Positions 37,016 to 46,905 are shown, counted from the first letter of the stretch. The stretch: DNA of 64,000 bases from Sphingobacteruim zhuxiongii (GCF_009557615.1 NZ_CP045652.1:4258927-4322926); one strand, 5' to 3'. Notes: generated from the sequence alone by a model not told the origin. Numbers and translations: made by a program.

Positions 37016-37729
37016 TTAGATGATACAGCCTTCCGGTCCACAAGTAGAATCTCCGTCTTGATCATTTAGTAATTGTATTTCTGGGTTTTTATCTTTCCAC
37101 TCTTTAAAACTCTTTTGTAAAACCTCAACAAAGGAATCCACCGGTTGGGCACCTGATATGGCGTATTTCCTATCAAATAGAAAGAATGGAACACCTCGAA
37201 TACCAATCTGCCTCGATTCTTGAATATCTTGCTTTACAGCGTAAGCGTATTTTTCAGAAGCCAAAGCATCTTGTATTTCTGCAGCAGTAAGCCCCAAAGA
37301 TTCCCCCATAGTCTTCAATACTTGCTCATCTTCAATATTAAGGCCCGAAACAAAATGAGCTTCAAACAATCGTTCATTCATTTCCTCGGCTTTTCCCTTA
37401 TCCGCAGCAAGATGTATCATGACATGGGATTTAAAAGTACTTGCCGGAATATTCGTGTCGAAATTTATTGTTAATCCTGCTTCATTTGCCATTTTAACAA
37501 CATGTGAAGTCATTTCTTTTGCTTGTTCAATGGTTAAGCCTTTCGATTTACTTAACAAAGAATAAACAGTTTCTCCCGGAACATAGTTGGTTTCCGGATT
37601 CAACTGATAGCTTTTATAGACTACTTGGATTTGATTTTTGAAATCAACAGCAGCTAAAGCTTTTTCAAAATGGTGTTTCCCTATATAACAAAAGGGACAC
37701 ATGATGTCAGACCAAATTTCTATAACCAT
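37016..37729 (-). CDS. DsbA-family (FrnE-like) oxidoreductase
   Basis: A 237-residue cytosolic thioredoxin-fold protein with CPFC (Cys11-Cys14) in MVIEIWSDIMCPFCYIGK and the cis-Pro segment GVPFFLFDRKYAISGAQP. It has no signal peptide. The C-terminus has a second cysteine pair (STCGPEGCII). The start at 37729 was chosen; the nine-residue upstream extension lies in the promoter region (a minus-strand TATTTTTG at 37733-37740). It resembles FrnE, a family of stress-linked disulfide isomerases. Confidence 0.9.
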   Translation of the reverse strand: MVIEIWSDIMCPFCYIGKHHFEKALAAVDFKNQIQVVYKSYQLNPETNYVPGETVYSLLSKSKGLTIEQAKEMTSHVVKMANEAGLTINFDTNIPASTFKSHVMIHLAADKGKAEEMNERLFEAHFVSGLNIEDEQVLKTMGESLGLTAAEIQDALASEKYAYAVKQDIQESRQIGIRGVPFFLFDRKYAISGAQPVDSFVEVLQKSFKEWKDKNPEIQLLNDQDGDSTCGPEGCII

Positions 37730-37762
37730 AATCAAAAATAATGTTTTTAATGGCATTCAACG

Positions 37763-37787
37763 AAAAAGCCCCGCCAAAAAGCGGGGC
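37763..37787 (-). terminator. Terminator after the tricorn homologue
   Basis: A GC-rich 7-base stem (37768-37774 with 37781-37787), 6-base loop and, on the minus strand, a T-run of five. It lies 7 bases after the stop codon of the tricorn homologue gene. Confidence 0.85.
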
Positions 37788-37793
37788 CATATA

Positions 37794-40700
37794 TTAGTTT
37801 ACACGGATTGGATCCGCCGGCTTTTTCAATTCATTATAAGGATATGTTTTAATCTCCTCTAATAAAAGCTGTACTGTCCGCTCCAACTGTGGGTCGCGAC
37901 CCTCTAATAAGTCTTTAGGCATTTGTTCTACAAAAATGTCTGGGGCTACACCTTCGTTCTCAATTATGTAGTTACCTTTTAGATCAAAGACTCCAAAATT
38001 CGGAGACGTTACACTTCCACCGTCCAATAATGGTGGATAGCCAGAAATACCAACTAGGATACCCATTGTCGTCCGCCCGACTAATTTCCCTAACTTCTTA
38101 AAACGGAACATATAAGGCATCATATCACCACCAGACCCAGCGTTTTCATTGATAATCATAGCCTTAGGGCCAAAGATACCATTACCTGGTGTGGTAAAGC
38201 TCTTTCCATCACGAATTCCCCAGCCTGCAATAAGTTCTCTAGACAATAAGTCAATCACATAATCCGCTACAGAGCCACCTCCATTATTTCTTTCGTCTAA
38301 TAGAAGCGCTTTCTTATCCATTTGTGAAAAGTAATAGCGATTGAATGAGGTATAGCCTTCTCTTCCTGTGTTTGGCATATACACATAGGCAATTTGACCT
38401 TGGCTCAATTCATCAACTTTCTTTCTATTTCTTTCTACCCAATGCTGTCTACGAAGAGAGATTTCATTGTTAAAAGATATTGGTCGAACAATCACATCCT
38501 TTGCTCCTGATAAGCTTGGTTTATCGTTTACTTTCAAATAGATTTGCTTCCCAACTGTATAATCAAACAAACTGTAGATGTCCATATCTGCAGTCAATTC
38601 TTTACCATTTACTGCCAGAATATACATGCCTTCGCGGATGTCGAGGCCCGGTTCTGCCAAAGGCGCTTTAAACTCGGGGTTCCAATCCATCCGGTTGTAA
38701 ATCCGCTTGATCTTATACCTATTATTCTCTATAGAATAGTCGGCTCCTAATACACCTGTAGATACAGATGGCGCTGACGGCTCGTCTCCTGGCATAATAT
38801 AATTATGACCAACGACCATCTCTCCCATCATTTCATTTAGTAAATATCCTAGATCTGAACGATGGTTTACATAAGGAAGAAATTTCTCGTACTTAACCTT
38901 TACAGCATTCCAATCTAGTCCATGCATGTTTTCTACATAAAAAAACTCTTTTTGCATAGCCCAGACTTCGTTAAAAATCTGCTTCCATTCTGCTGCAGGG
39001 TCAACTTGTAATTTTATGTTATCTAATTTAAGTTTACCAGATTCTCCGGCTGGTTTTTGTCCAGCGTTAACAATATAATAGCCTTGGCGTGTGCTATACA
39101 GCATTTGTTTGCCGTCAGCAGAAACTGCAAAACTGCCCACATTGTCAACAAGATTCTTTTCTTCAAGCTTGTTTAAATCCAATGCATATAAACTGCCATT
39201 ACGTACGTAAAGCAACGTGTTTTCTATATTTCCATTGAATCCATATGAACCCGCTGGAATAGGAAGAGCAACAATTCGATTATTGATGTTTTCGTAATCA
39301 ATCTTCACAGATTTCGCTAGCGCTTTATCTTCTACTTTCGTTTTATCAGCAGATTGCTTTTTATCTTCTTTCTTTTTATTTGTATCCTTCTCTTTTTTGG
39401 CTTCCTCTTTTGCAGGAGCATCTGCTTTCACAGTTTCTTCATCACTTTCATTCTTAAAAATAGATGGGCTATCGCTTGACAGAATAAATGCATAAGTGTT
39501 ATACTCCGCACGTCGATCATATGCCGTCATGTGAAGTCCACTATTCGTCAAGCCAGTACTTGTGCTAGCATTAAATACGACATATTTCCCATCGCGAGTA
39601 AAGGTTGGCTGGCTTACTGCACTCATACCATCTGTAATCTGCTGAGATTGTTTCGTATCTAAATTATAGATGAAAATTGCATTTACTCCATTTTTTAGGT
39701 ATTTGCTGTATGCAATAAGTTTTGAATCAAAAGACCAACTTGGCTGAAAAGGATTGTAAGTTCTACCGGTGTGAGATCCTAAATAATCATCTGCGACCTT
39801 AGTTAATTGCTTTGAGTCAATATCAACGTAATACAAGTTCAGGTGAGCATCGCTGAAAAACAATTTCTTGCTATCGGGCGACCAAACTGGCTGAAAATAA
39901 AACGCATCTTTACCCAACTTAATGTAAGTCGGTTCGTCCATTGCCTTTTGATCACGCAATACTAATTCATATCGTCCATTTTTATCAGAAAGGTATGAAA
40001 TCCACTTACCGTTAGGTGACCAAGCAGGATAGCGTTCGTGAGAGCCTGATGAATTTGATATATTTCTAGCGTCTCCTTTCTCCTTTGGAACAGTAAAAAT
40101 CTCTCCTCTAGATTCAAATAATGCTCGTTGACCTGTTGGTGATATGTTCCATCCTCGGATATCATCATTCATATTGACGTAATGAGCACGTTTGTAGACC
40201 GCGTCTGCATTTAATTGAATAGCCAAAGACTTACTTGCCTTACTAGTTAAATTCAAAACATGTATACGACCAGCTTGTTCAAACACAAGTTCATTTCCTC
40301 TACCTTGCAATGTTCTCACATCATAATCAGCGAAATTCGTCAGTTTTTCTACTTTTTTAGTTTTAACATCGTAGCTGAATACATTAACGATCTTTTCGCG
40401 ATCAGAAAGGAAATAGACTTTGTCACCCAACCAAACAGGTTTTACGTCGTTACATTTGTCGCCTGGGACCACTTGTACGTCTTTCGTCTTCGTATCAAAT
40501 ATCCAAATAGATGGCATACCACCTCCTCTATAGCGCTTGAAAGCAACAGCATCACGTTCCGTTGGATCGGTATTCTTAATATAAGCCCAGTATCTTCCAT
40601 CCGCAGATGGAGATCCTTGTGACGCTTCTGGCATCATCAAAGGTTGATCTAATGTCCCGTTTAACTTTGCTTTGTACAAGCGACTCCCCAATGAGAAATC

Positions 40701-41087
40701 GAACTCTCTGGCCGTTGTAAAATACACTTCATCGTTTGATATCCACCCACGCAGTACATCCGCCGAAGGGTGACTTGTAACGCGTTTAGGCTCTCCTCCA
40801 TGAATAGAAATGACGTAAACATCTGTGTTCCCGTCGTAATTACCAGTAAAAGCAATCTGACTGCCGTCTGGAGAAAAAATAGGATTTCGTTCAACCGCTG
40901 GATTAACTGTTAAACGTTTTGGATGTTGTCCGTCTTTTTCAGCAATCCAGATATCCCCGCCATAAACGAATGCGACGTGCTGATCACTAATTGTTGGTTG
41001 TCTTAACAGCAGAGTCTCGTTAGCAGATTGCGCAAAACCAATCTGACTCGCCGATAGAGCAAGCACCGTTAATAGATTTCTTAGCAT
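37794..41087 (-). CDS. Tricorn protease homologue, S41 family
   Basis: A 1097-residue exported protein with a signal peptide ending near IGFAQS. N-terminal beta-propeller repeats (TolB-like, SPDGSQIAFTGNYDGNTDVYVIS and similar) are followed by a second propeller, a PDZ domain (PGLDIREGMYILAVNGKEL) and a C-terminal S41 serine protease domain with the nucleophile in NENAGSGGDMMPY. Tricorn proteases degrade peptides in the cytosol of archaea; bacterial relatives are periplasmic. A highly charged Lys/Glu-rich linker of about 45 residues interrupts the protein near residue 560-605. It is flanked by terminators, so it is monocistronic. Confidence 0.92.
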   Translation of the reverse strand: MLRNLLTVLALSASQIGFAQSANETLLLRQPTISDQHVAFVYGGDIWIAEKDGQHPKRLTVNPAVERNPIFSPDGSQIAFTGNYDGNTDVYVISIHGGEPKRVTSHPSADVLRGWISNDEVYFTTAREFDFSLGSRLYKAKLNGTLDQPLMMPEASQGSPSADGRYWAYIKNTDPTERDAVAFKRYRGGGMPSIWIFDTKTKDVQVVPGDKCNDVKPVWLGDKVYFLSDREKIVNVFSYDVKTKKVEKLTNFADYDVRTLQGRGNELVFEQAGRIHVLNLTSKASKSLAIQLNADAVYKRAHYVNMNDDIRGWNISPTGQRALFESRGEIFTVPKEKGDARNISNSSGSHERYPAWSPNGKWISYLSDKNGRYELVLRDQKAMDEPTYIKLGKDAFYFQPVWSPDSKKLFFSDAHLNLYYVDIDSKQLTKVADDYLGSHTGRTYNPFQPSWSFDSKLIAYSKYLKNGVNAIFIYNLDTKQSQQITDGMSAVSQPTFTRDGKYVVFNASTSTGLTNSGLHMTAYDRRAEYNTYAFILSSDSPSIFKNESDEETVKADAPAKEEAKKEKDTNKKKEDKKQSADKTKVEDKALAKSVKIDYENINNRIVALPIPAGSYGFNGNIENTLLYVRNGSLYALDLNKLEEKNLVDNVGSFAVSADGKQMLYSTRQGYYIVNAGQKPAGESGKLKLDNIKLQVDPAAEWKQIFNEVWAMQKEFFYVENMHGLDWNAVKVKYEKFLPYVNHRSDLGYLLNEMMGEMVVGHNYIMPGDEPSAPSVSTGVLGADYSIENNRYKIKRIYNRMDWNPEFKAPLAEPGLDIREGMYILAVNGKELTADMDIYSLFDYTVGKQIYLKVNDKPSLSGAKDVIVRPISFNNEISLRRQHWVERNRKKVDELSQGQIAYVYMPNTGREGYTSFNRYYFSQMDKKALLLDERNNGGGSVADYVIDLLSRELIAGWGIRDGKSFTTPGNGIFGPKAMIINENAGSGGDMMPYMFRFKKLGKLVGRTTMGILVGISGYPPLLDGGSVTSPNFGVFDLKGNYIIENEGVAPDIFVEQMPKDLLEGRDPQLERTVQLLLEEIKTYPYNELKKPADPIRVN

Positions 41088-41182
41088 ATATTCAATTGGT
41101 ATTCAAAAAATGGGTTAAAAAATTTTCACTAATATAATCTATTTTTTGTCGCCAGAAAGTATGTCAAGCAAGTATTACAAAC

Positions 41183-41206
41183 AAAAAAGCCGGACAATGT
41201 CCGGCT
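41183..41206 (-). terminator. Terminator after the zinc-ribbon gene
   Basis: The arms AGCCGGACA and TGTCCGGCT (41188-41196 and 41198-41206) pair perfectly and the minus strand continues into six T. It lies about 22 bases after the stop codon of the zinc-ribbon gene. Confidence 0.85.
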
Positions 41207-41228
41207 AGTATGTTTTTAAAAGAAAAGA

Positions 41229-41966
41229 TTAACCTTCTCCGTTCGCGATTTCCTCATCAACTAATATACGACCACAATGTTCGCAGATGATGATTTTTTT
41301 ACGCTGACGAATTTCAGACTGTAATTGAGGTGGAATCTTGTTATGACATCCTGAACAGCTATCACGCTCAATGAAAACAACAGCTAAACCATTACGAAAT
41401 GAATTACGCAATTTGTTTGTTACTTTCAATAAACGATCTTCAATGTTCTTTTCGGCATCTTTAGCTTCATCAAGCAATTGATCTTCTTCCTTCTGAGTTT
41501 CAGAAGTAATGGTATCAAGTTCTTGCTTTTTAGCATCTAATTCTCCTTTGCTGAACTCTACATTTTTTAATGTAGCATCGTAAGCTTCTGTTTTGTTTTT
41601 AATTTCAAACTCTGCCTCACGAATTCGTTTTTCACAAACTTGAATCTCTAAGCCTTGGATTTCAATTTCTTTCGAAATTGCATCATATTCACGATTGTTT
41701 TTTACTTCATTCAGTTGCGCTTCATATTTCTTGATCGCTGTTTGCGAATCTTTGATCATATTCTTGCGCTTCACAATTGAATCCTCTAATTCGTCCAATT
41801 CGTTACGAATTTTCTCAATACGTGTATCTAGACCCGCGATATCGTCTTCTAGGTCAGCTACCTCAATTGGTAACTCGCCACGTACCTGGCGAATTTTATC
41901 GATTTGGGTTTGAACTGATTGCCAAGCCCATAATGCTTTTAGTTTTTGTTCTACGGTTTGTTCCAT
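41229..41966 (-). CDS. Coiled-coil protein with C4 zinc ribbon (COG1579-like)
   Basis: A 245-residue cytosolic protein with a long coiled coil (about residues 25-180) and a C-terminal zinc ribbon, CSGCHNKIPPQ and CEHCGRIL. This arrangement matches the COG1579 family, whose role is undetermined but has been linked to nucleic acid contact. It shares one base with the stop of the Nif3 gene upstream, implying coupled translation. Confidence 0.9.
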   Translation of the reverse strand: MEQTVEQKLKALWAWQSVQTQIDKIRQVRGELPIEVADLEDDIAGLDTRIEKIRNELDELEDSIVKRKNMIKDSQTAIKKYEAQLNEVKNNREYDAISKEIEIQGLEIQVCEKRIREAEFEIKNKTEAYDATLKNVEFSKGELDAKKQELDTITSETQKEEDQLLDEAKDAEKNIEDRLLKVTNKLRNSFRNGLAVVFIERDSCSGCHNKIPPQLQSEIRQRKKIIICEHCGRILVDEEIANGEG

Positions 41967-43063
41967 TAACTGTAGTATTTTATTGGATTTGTGTCTATTT
42001 CCGTCAATAGGACAGCAAAGTTAGCAAATTTTTTCCGAATTATTTCGAATAATAATTCTTGTGTAAATTGTTCACTTTCAAAATGTCCGATATCTGCTAT
42101 AAGTATTTTCCCTTCAGCGTCAAAAAACTCATGGTATTTATAATCTGCTGTTATAAATATATCCGCTCCAGAGCGTATCGCATCGTTCAATAAGAACCCT
42201 CCTGCGCCACCACAGAGTGCTACTCGATTAATTTCTTTACTTAAGGTTGTCGTGTGTCGAATGACTTTAAGATCGAACCGATCTTTCAAAAGGGCTAAGA
42301 AATTTTCTTCACTCATCGGTTCAGCTAAGTTCCCGATAGCACCAGATCCTACATAAGAATGTGTGTTTTCTAAATTTATTATATGATATGCAACCTCCTC
42401 ATAAGGATGAGAAGCAAACATAGCAACAAGTATTTTCCGTTCCTGTTGTACAGGGAAAATCACTTCAATCTTTGTCTCTTCTACTCGCTCTTGTTCACCT
42501 ATTTGGCCTATAGTGGGATTAGCGCCTGAAAGCGGCCTAAAAGTGCCATAACCCGCAGTATTATAACTACATTGATCATAGTCGCCGATTTGCCCCGCCC
42601 CAGCCTCGAAAAGAGACGCCCTGAGCGCGTCAACATGTGTTCTTGGCACGTAGACTACTAGCTTCTTCAAAAGCCCCTCTTTGGGTCTTAATATCGCTTG
42701 ATTTTCCAAACCAAGTTTATCCGCCATCATGCTGCTTACGCCACCTTGAATATTATCCAAATTCGTATGAATCGCATAAATTGCTATATCATTCTTTATG
42801 GCTTTGATAACCGTACGTTCTACATAGTTTCTGCCTGTTAACTTCTTCAATCCAGAAAAAACGATCGGATGATGGGAGATTATCAACCCACAATTTTTTG
42901 ATATCGCTTCTTCTACGACCGCTTCAGTACAGTCTAAAGAAATTAAAACGCTATTTATTTCCTGTTCAGGATTTCCAACAATCAGACCTGAGTTATCATA
43001 GCTTTCTTGATAATTCAACGGAGCGATTTCCTCTAAATATTTTGTAATATCTTTAATCTTCAT
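41966..43063 (-). CDS. Nif3-like dinuclear metal-centre protein
   Basis: A 365-residue protein of the YqfO/Nif3 family with metal-binding residues in ISHHPIVFSGLK, IAIYAIHTNLDN, and DIGHFESEQF, plus the family's central PII-like insert (VYVPRTHVDALRASLFEAGAG). It may be a GTP cyclohydrolase-like or metal-storage protein; function is uncertain. The start at 43063 (MKIKDITKYLEE) matches the family; 34 extra upstream residues are not homologous. It overlaps the upstream membrane protein by 11 bases. Confidence 0.9.
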   Translation of the reverse strand: MKIKDITKYLEEIAPLNYQESYDNSGLIVGNPEQEINSVLISLDCTEAVVEEAISKNCGLIISHHPIVFSGLKKLTGRNYVERTVIKAIKNDIAIYAIHTNLDNIQGGVSSMMADKLGLENQAILRPKEGLLKKLVVYVPRTHVDALRASLFEAGAGQIGDYDQCSYNTAGYGTFRPLSGANPTIGQIGEQERVEETKIEVIFPVQQERKILVAMFASHPYEEVAYHIINLENTHSYVGSGAIGNLAEPMSEENFLALLKDRFDLKVIRHTTTLSKEINRVALCGGAGGFLLNDAIRSGADIFITADYKYHEFFDAEGKILIADIGHFESEQFTQELLFEIIRKKFANFAVLLTEIDTNPIKYYS

Positions 43064-43538
43064 TGTTCGCTTGATTATTTTGCTGACTCTCTCTCCATTT
43101 GTTGTGCGCCAGCAATAAATTTCTATACTGATTAATTTTAAACCAGTACGTGATAAAATAGACAAAACTTACGATCATACCCAGCATTTTCCAAAAAACT
43201 GGAAATGGAAAGTTATAAACTAGAAAAGACCATGCATAAGTCATTCCGGCTGACATTGAAGGGTTTTCTTCGACAGGGATTTTACGATCAAAGAACTCAT
43301 TATTTAAGGAATACGATAATCGTCTTGCGACCTCAAAATTCCAGTAAATATTAAAGAATGGTACTACTAGAAACCAAGCTTGATTGGGTAAAATAGCTTG
43401 ATTTTCCTTTGATATCAGCTTTAGCGTGTTTTTTATAGTATTGGCGAATAAGATCCAAATGGCCAATACGAAAAGTAAAAATATAATGGCTAATTTTTGA
43501 AATTCTGCGAGTAGTTCTGGGGATATTACGTCGGGCAT
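43053..43538 (-). CDS. Hypothetical membrane protein upstream of nif3-like gene
   Basis: A 161-residue protein with about three hydrophobic stretches (residues 15-32, 50-65 and 110-130) and a polar Asn-rich tail. The pattern of a conserved W-F-P segment (LPNQAWFLVVPFFNIYWNFEV) is seen, but I do not recognise a family. It overlaps the Nif3 start by 11 bases, so the three genes membrane protein, Nif3 and zinc ribbon are coupled. Confidence 0.65.
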   Translation of the reverse strand: MPDVISPELLAEFQKLAIIFLLFVLAIWILFANTIKNTLKLISKENQAILPNQAWFLVVPFFNIYWNFEVARRLSYSLNNEFFDRKIPVEENPSMSAGMTYAWSFLVYNFPFPVFWKMLGMIVSFVYFITYWFKINQYRNLLLAHNKWRESQQNNQANNED

Positions 43539-43629
43539 TTATTATTATTTACACTAATTGAATATAGTCTTTTGCATAAAGATACAAAAGATACGCGTTG
43601 AAATTATTTATTTAGTTTAGCTAATCTAA

Positions 43630-44343
43630 CTAACCAGCTAAGATTAGGAATATACAAGGCTTTTTATGTAAATCTATGGATTGACTTTTCCACTTTTCAA
43701 TAGTTTGAGTAACTATAAACTCATCTTTACTGGTAATATCACAAGCTATACATAATTTAGTTTGCGGCCGACATGTTTTAAGTAATTCAGAAAGCATTTG
43801 ATTGTTTCTAAATGGAGTTTCTATAAAAATCTGTGTTCTCCTCTCCCGCTGACTTTCCTGTTCGATATCTTTTATTTTCTTTGTTCTTGCACCTTTATCG
43901 ATCGGCAGATAGCCTAGAAAACAAAAATACTGTCCGTTTAATCCAGACGCCATTAAAGATAATAAGATAGAGCTCGGTCCAACTAGAGGTACAACGCGGA
44001 TTCCCCTCTTATGTGCCTCAAATACGACATCGGCCCCCGGATCGGCAACCCCTGGGCATCCCGCTTCAGACATTAAACCAATATCTTCACCTCGCTGTAA
44101 AGCAGCAAACATCTCTTGATAATTTACTTTGTCTCTACTATGCTTACTGTAATCGTGTATAATCAATTGATTTTGCGGAGTACGAATACCGGCTTCCTTT
44201 AGAAACTTACGAGCTGTTTTTTCATTTTCTACGATATACTCTTTAATATGATTGATTAAATCCAAATGAAATAAAGTATAGGATACCTTTTCTGCTTGTT
44301 CAGCTAATGGTACTGGGATAAGATATAATGTTCCTTTTGACAT
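43630..44343 (-). CDS. SAM-dependent methyltransferase, RsmI-like paralogue
   Basis: A 237-residue tetrapyrrole-methylase-fold enzyme. MSKGTLYLIPVPLAEQ and LMSEAGCPGVADPG are shared with RsmI, which methylates C1402 of 16S rRNA. But the region that reads AEDTR in true RsmI is VENEKTARKFLKEAG here, and a helical C-terminal domain is absent, so it is probably a distinct paralogue found in Bacteroidota. The minus-strand -7 box TAGGTTTG (44349-44356) ends 5 bases before the ATG, suggesting a leaderless mRNA. Confidence 0.8.
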   Translation of the reverse strand: MSKGTLYLIPVPLAEQAEKVSYTLFHLDLINHIKEYIVENEKTARKFLKEAGIRTPQNQLIIHDYSKHSRDKVNYQEMFAALQRGEDIGLMSEAGCPGVADPGADVVFEAHKRGIRVVPLVGPSSILLSLMASGLNGQYFCFLGYLPIDKGARTKKIKDIEQESQRERRTQIFIETPFRNNQMLSELLKTCRPQTKLCIACDITSKDEFIVTQTIEKWKSQSIDLHKKPCIFLILAG

Positions 44344-44535
44344 ATTTACAAACCTAGGAATTTAATAATTTATATGAGTACAATATTAAGATTAGACTTT
44401 TTCCTTTTATGTCTGCCCGAAAGAATATTATCGCAAAACAATCGATAAAATGAGCCGACTACATCTTAGTAAACAACTACTTATGTAAAATAATTGTAGA
44501 AAAACAAACAATAATCAAACCTTAAACAGAATATA

Positions 44536-44566
44536 TTTGTCTGAATTATAAGATTTAATATATTTG
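44536..44566 (+). promoter_or_regulatory. apaG promoter, full Bacteroidota consensus
   Basis: TTTG (44536-44539), a 19-base spacer and TATATTTG (44559-44566) fit the consensus TTTG-N19-21-TAnnTTTG at every position. Transcription would start about at the apaG ATG (44573), so the mRNA is probably leaderless or nearly so. Confidence 0.75.
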
Positions 44567-44572
44567 ACTGAA

Positions 44573-44959
44573 ATGGCAACACAAACCACATCAGGAGTTA
44601 AAATATCGGTGGAAGCAGTTTTCCAATCGGAATATTCCAATCCCGAGAATGAACATTTCATGTTCGCCTATCGTATTACGATAGAAAACACGAGTGAGTA
44701 TACGGTGCAATTAATGCGCCGTCATTGGAACATATTTGATTCTACAGGAGAAACTAAGCTGGTTGATGGTGATGGTGTCGTTGGTGAACAACCTATATTA
44801 TCTCCAGGAGATATCCATCAATATGTTTCGGGATGTAATCTAAAAACAGATATTGGCTTTATGGAGGGCTATTACGAAATGATTAGACAATTTGACAATT
44901 CCGTCTTCCATGTTCACATTCCGCGCTTCAATCTTATCGCTACGTACCGTCTAAATTAA
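44573..44959 (+). CDS. apaG: ApaG/DUF525-domain protein
   Basis: A 128-residue protein of the ApaG family, a small fibronectin-like fold. The conserved run includes YTVQLMRRHWNIFDSTGE, LSPGDIHQYVSGCNLKTDIGFMEGYYEM. It is annotated in other bacteria as linked to Co2+/Mg2+ tolerance, though the molecular role is unknown. The start at 44573 was chosen because the earlier TTG is part of the promoter. A strong promoter precedes it. Confidence 0.95.
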   Translation: MATQTTSGVKISVEAVFQSEYSNPENEHFMFAYRITIENTSEYTVQLMRRHWNIFDSTGETKLVDGDGVVGEQPILSPGDIHQYVSGCNLKTDIGFMEGYYEMIRQFDNSVFHVHIPRFNLIATYRLN

Positions 44960-45020
44960 GCATAAAGGTCAATTCTCTGTCTACTTTTTAATAATAGAGA
45001 GTACTGTTATAAATATTTAA

Positions 45021-45028
45021 TAATTTTG
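45021..45028 (+). promoter_or_regulatory. ABC-F gene promoter, -7 element
   Basis: TAATTTTG fits TAnnTTTG and lies 29 bases upstream of the GTG start. No good -33 element was seen. Confidence 0.4.
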
Positions 45029-45057
45029 TGCTTGGATAATTACGTGAAAAACAACAG

Positions 45058-46905
45058 GTGAGTATATTAAGCACAGAACAGGTTAGCCATTCCTTCAATG
45101 ACAAATGGCTATTTAACGATTTACATTTTGCTTTGCAAAAAGGTGATCGTGTTGCATTGGTAGGAATCAATGGAACTGGAAAATCTACTCTATTAAAAAT
45201 ATTAGCAGAAACAGTTATTCCAAACAAAGGGCGGGTAGTTAAAGAAAAAGGACTACGTATTGGTTATCTCCCACAAGACCCTAATTTCTCAGACTTCAAA
45301 ACAATCAATGATTTTATATATTCCGCAGAGAATGAGCAACAACAGCTGATTAAGGAATATGAATATATGATTGATAATCAAGATGTTAGCTCAAAAAAGT
45401 TTCTAGACTTAACGGATAAATTAACCGAGTTAAACGCTTGGGAATACGAGAATAACATAAAAAGTATTCTAAACCGTCTCCAAATTAAAAATTTCGAACA
45501 ACATATTGATTCTTTAAGTGGTGGTCAGAAAAAGAGATTAGCATTAGCGAAACTACTGATAGACGAGCCGGATATCTATATCTTAGATGAGCCTACCAAC
45601 CATTTGGATATTGAAACAATTGAATGGTTAGAGAAATTATTAACTACAGGCAGCAAAACCGTACTACTCGTTTCACATGATAGATATTTCCTAGATAACA
45701 TCTGTACTGAAATTAGAGAGTTAGACAAGGGAAATATTTTTCTATACAAAGGTAAATATGCATACTTCCTAGAGAAGAAAGCAGAACGAGAGAGCAACGA
45801 TATTCTAGCCGCAGATAAGGCCCGAAATCTATGGCGTAAAGAGCTAGATTGGATGCGTCGCCAACCTCAAGCTCGAGGAACAAAATCTAAAGCCAGAATC
45901 GAAGCGTTCTACGATTTAGAGGATAGATCAAAAGGACCGAGACAGAAAGATCTTGTTGAACTAAGTGTCAAAGTTTCTCGTCAAGGAGGTAAGATATTAG
46001 AGTTAGAAAATGCTGGATTTACAGTTGCAAATAAAACCATTATTAAATCCTTCTCCTATACATTTAAGAAAGGAGATCGAATAGGATTGGCTGGAAAGAA
46101 TGGTAGTGGTAAAACCACTTTCCTGAACTTGATAACAGCAGCCATCTCCCCTACTCAAGGAACGATTGATATTGGGGAAACAACAAAATATGGTTACTAT
46201 AAGCAAGAAGGTCTACAAGCCAAACCAGAAGAAAGAGTATTAGACGTTGTTAAAAATGTTGCGGATTTCATAGAAATGAAAAATGGCGAAGTAATCACTG
46301 CTTCACAACTTTTAACGAAGTTCCTCTTCCCTCCTGAGAAACAATTTGGCTTAGTGAACAAACTTAGCGGAGGAGAACGAAAGCGATTGTTATTGATGCG
46401 TGTATTAATGGCAAATCCAAATTTTCTTATTCTCGATGAGCCATCAAATGATCTAGATATCGATACGCTTAATGTCTTAGAAGATTTTCTAGAACAGTAT
46501 CCAGGTATCCTTATTCTTGTTTCCCATGATAGATATCTACTAGATAAATTAACTGATCAATTATTCATTTTCACCGGTGAAGGAGAAGTCGTTATTTACA
46601 ATGGTAATTATGCAGACTTCAAATTGGAACAGGAAGAAGCTTCGAAAACTACAGAGAAGAAAATTGAAAAAGCAAAAGTTGTAGTAGAGAAAAAGCAAAA
46701 GCTAAGCTTTAAGGAGCAAAAAGAATATGAGACACTGGAAGTAGAGATCGCAGAATTAGAAGAGCAGATTTCTATACTAACAACAGACCTGTCTACAACA
46801 ACCGATCACTTACTCCTTCAGCAAATAGCTGAAGATATAGAAAACAAAAAAACTTCGGTCGAGTCAAAGACAGAACGTTGGTTAACTTTAGCAGAACTAG
46901 CATAA
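45058..46905 (+). CDS. ABC-F family ATPase (Uup-like)
   Basis: A 615-residue soluble protein with two ATPase cassettes. Walker A motifs are GINGTGKST and GKNGSGKTT, signature motifs LSGGQKKR and LSGGERKR, Walker B motifs ILDEPTNHLD and ILDEPSNDLD. The C-terminal coiled coil (KLSFKEQKEYETLEVEIAELEEQI) is that of the Uup group, which acts on ribosomes or DNA-repair structures, not transport. The start is GTG at 45058. A parS-like site begins 1 base after the stop. Confidence 0.92.
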   Translation: MSILSTEQVSHSFNDKWLFNDLHFALQKGDRVALVGINGTGKSTLLKILAETVIPNKGRVVKEKGLRIGYLPQDPNFSDFKTINDFIYSAENEQQQLIKEYEYMIDNQDVSSKKFLDLTDKLTELNAWEYENNIKSILNRLQIKNFEQHIDSLSGGQKKRLALAKLLIDEPDIYILDEPTNHLDIETIEWLEKLLTTGSKTVLLVSHDRYFLDNICTEIRELDKGNIFLYKGKYAYFLEKKAERESNDILAADKARNLWRKELDWMRRQPQARGTKSKARIEAFYDLEDRSKGPRQKDLVELSVKVSRQGGKILELENAGFTVANKTIIKSFSYTFKKGDRIGLAGKNGSGKTTFLNLITAAISPTQGTIDIGETTKYGYYKQEGLQAKPEERVLDVVKNVADFIEMKNGEVITASQLLTKFLFPPEKQFGLVNKLSGGERKRLLLMRVLMANPNFLILDEPSNDLDIDTLNVLEDFLEQYPGILILVSHDRYLLDKLTDQLFIFTGEGEVVIYNGNYADFKLEQEEASKTTEKKIEKAKVVVEKKQKLSFKEQKEYETLEVEIAELEEQISILTTDLSTTTDHLLLQQIAEDIENKKTSVESKTERWLTLAELA

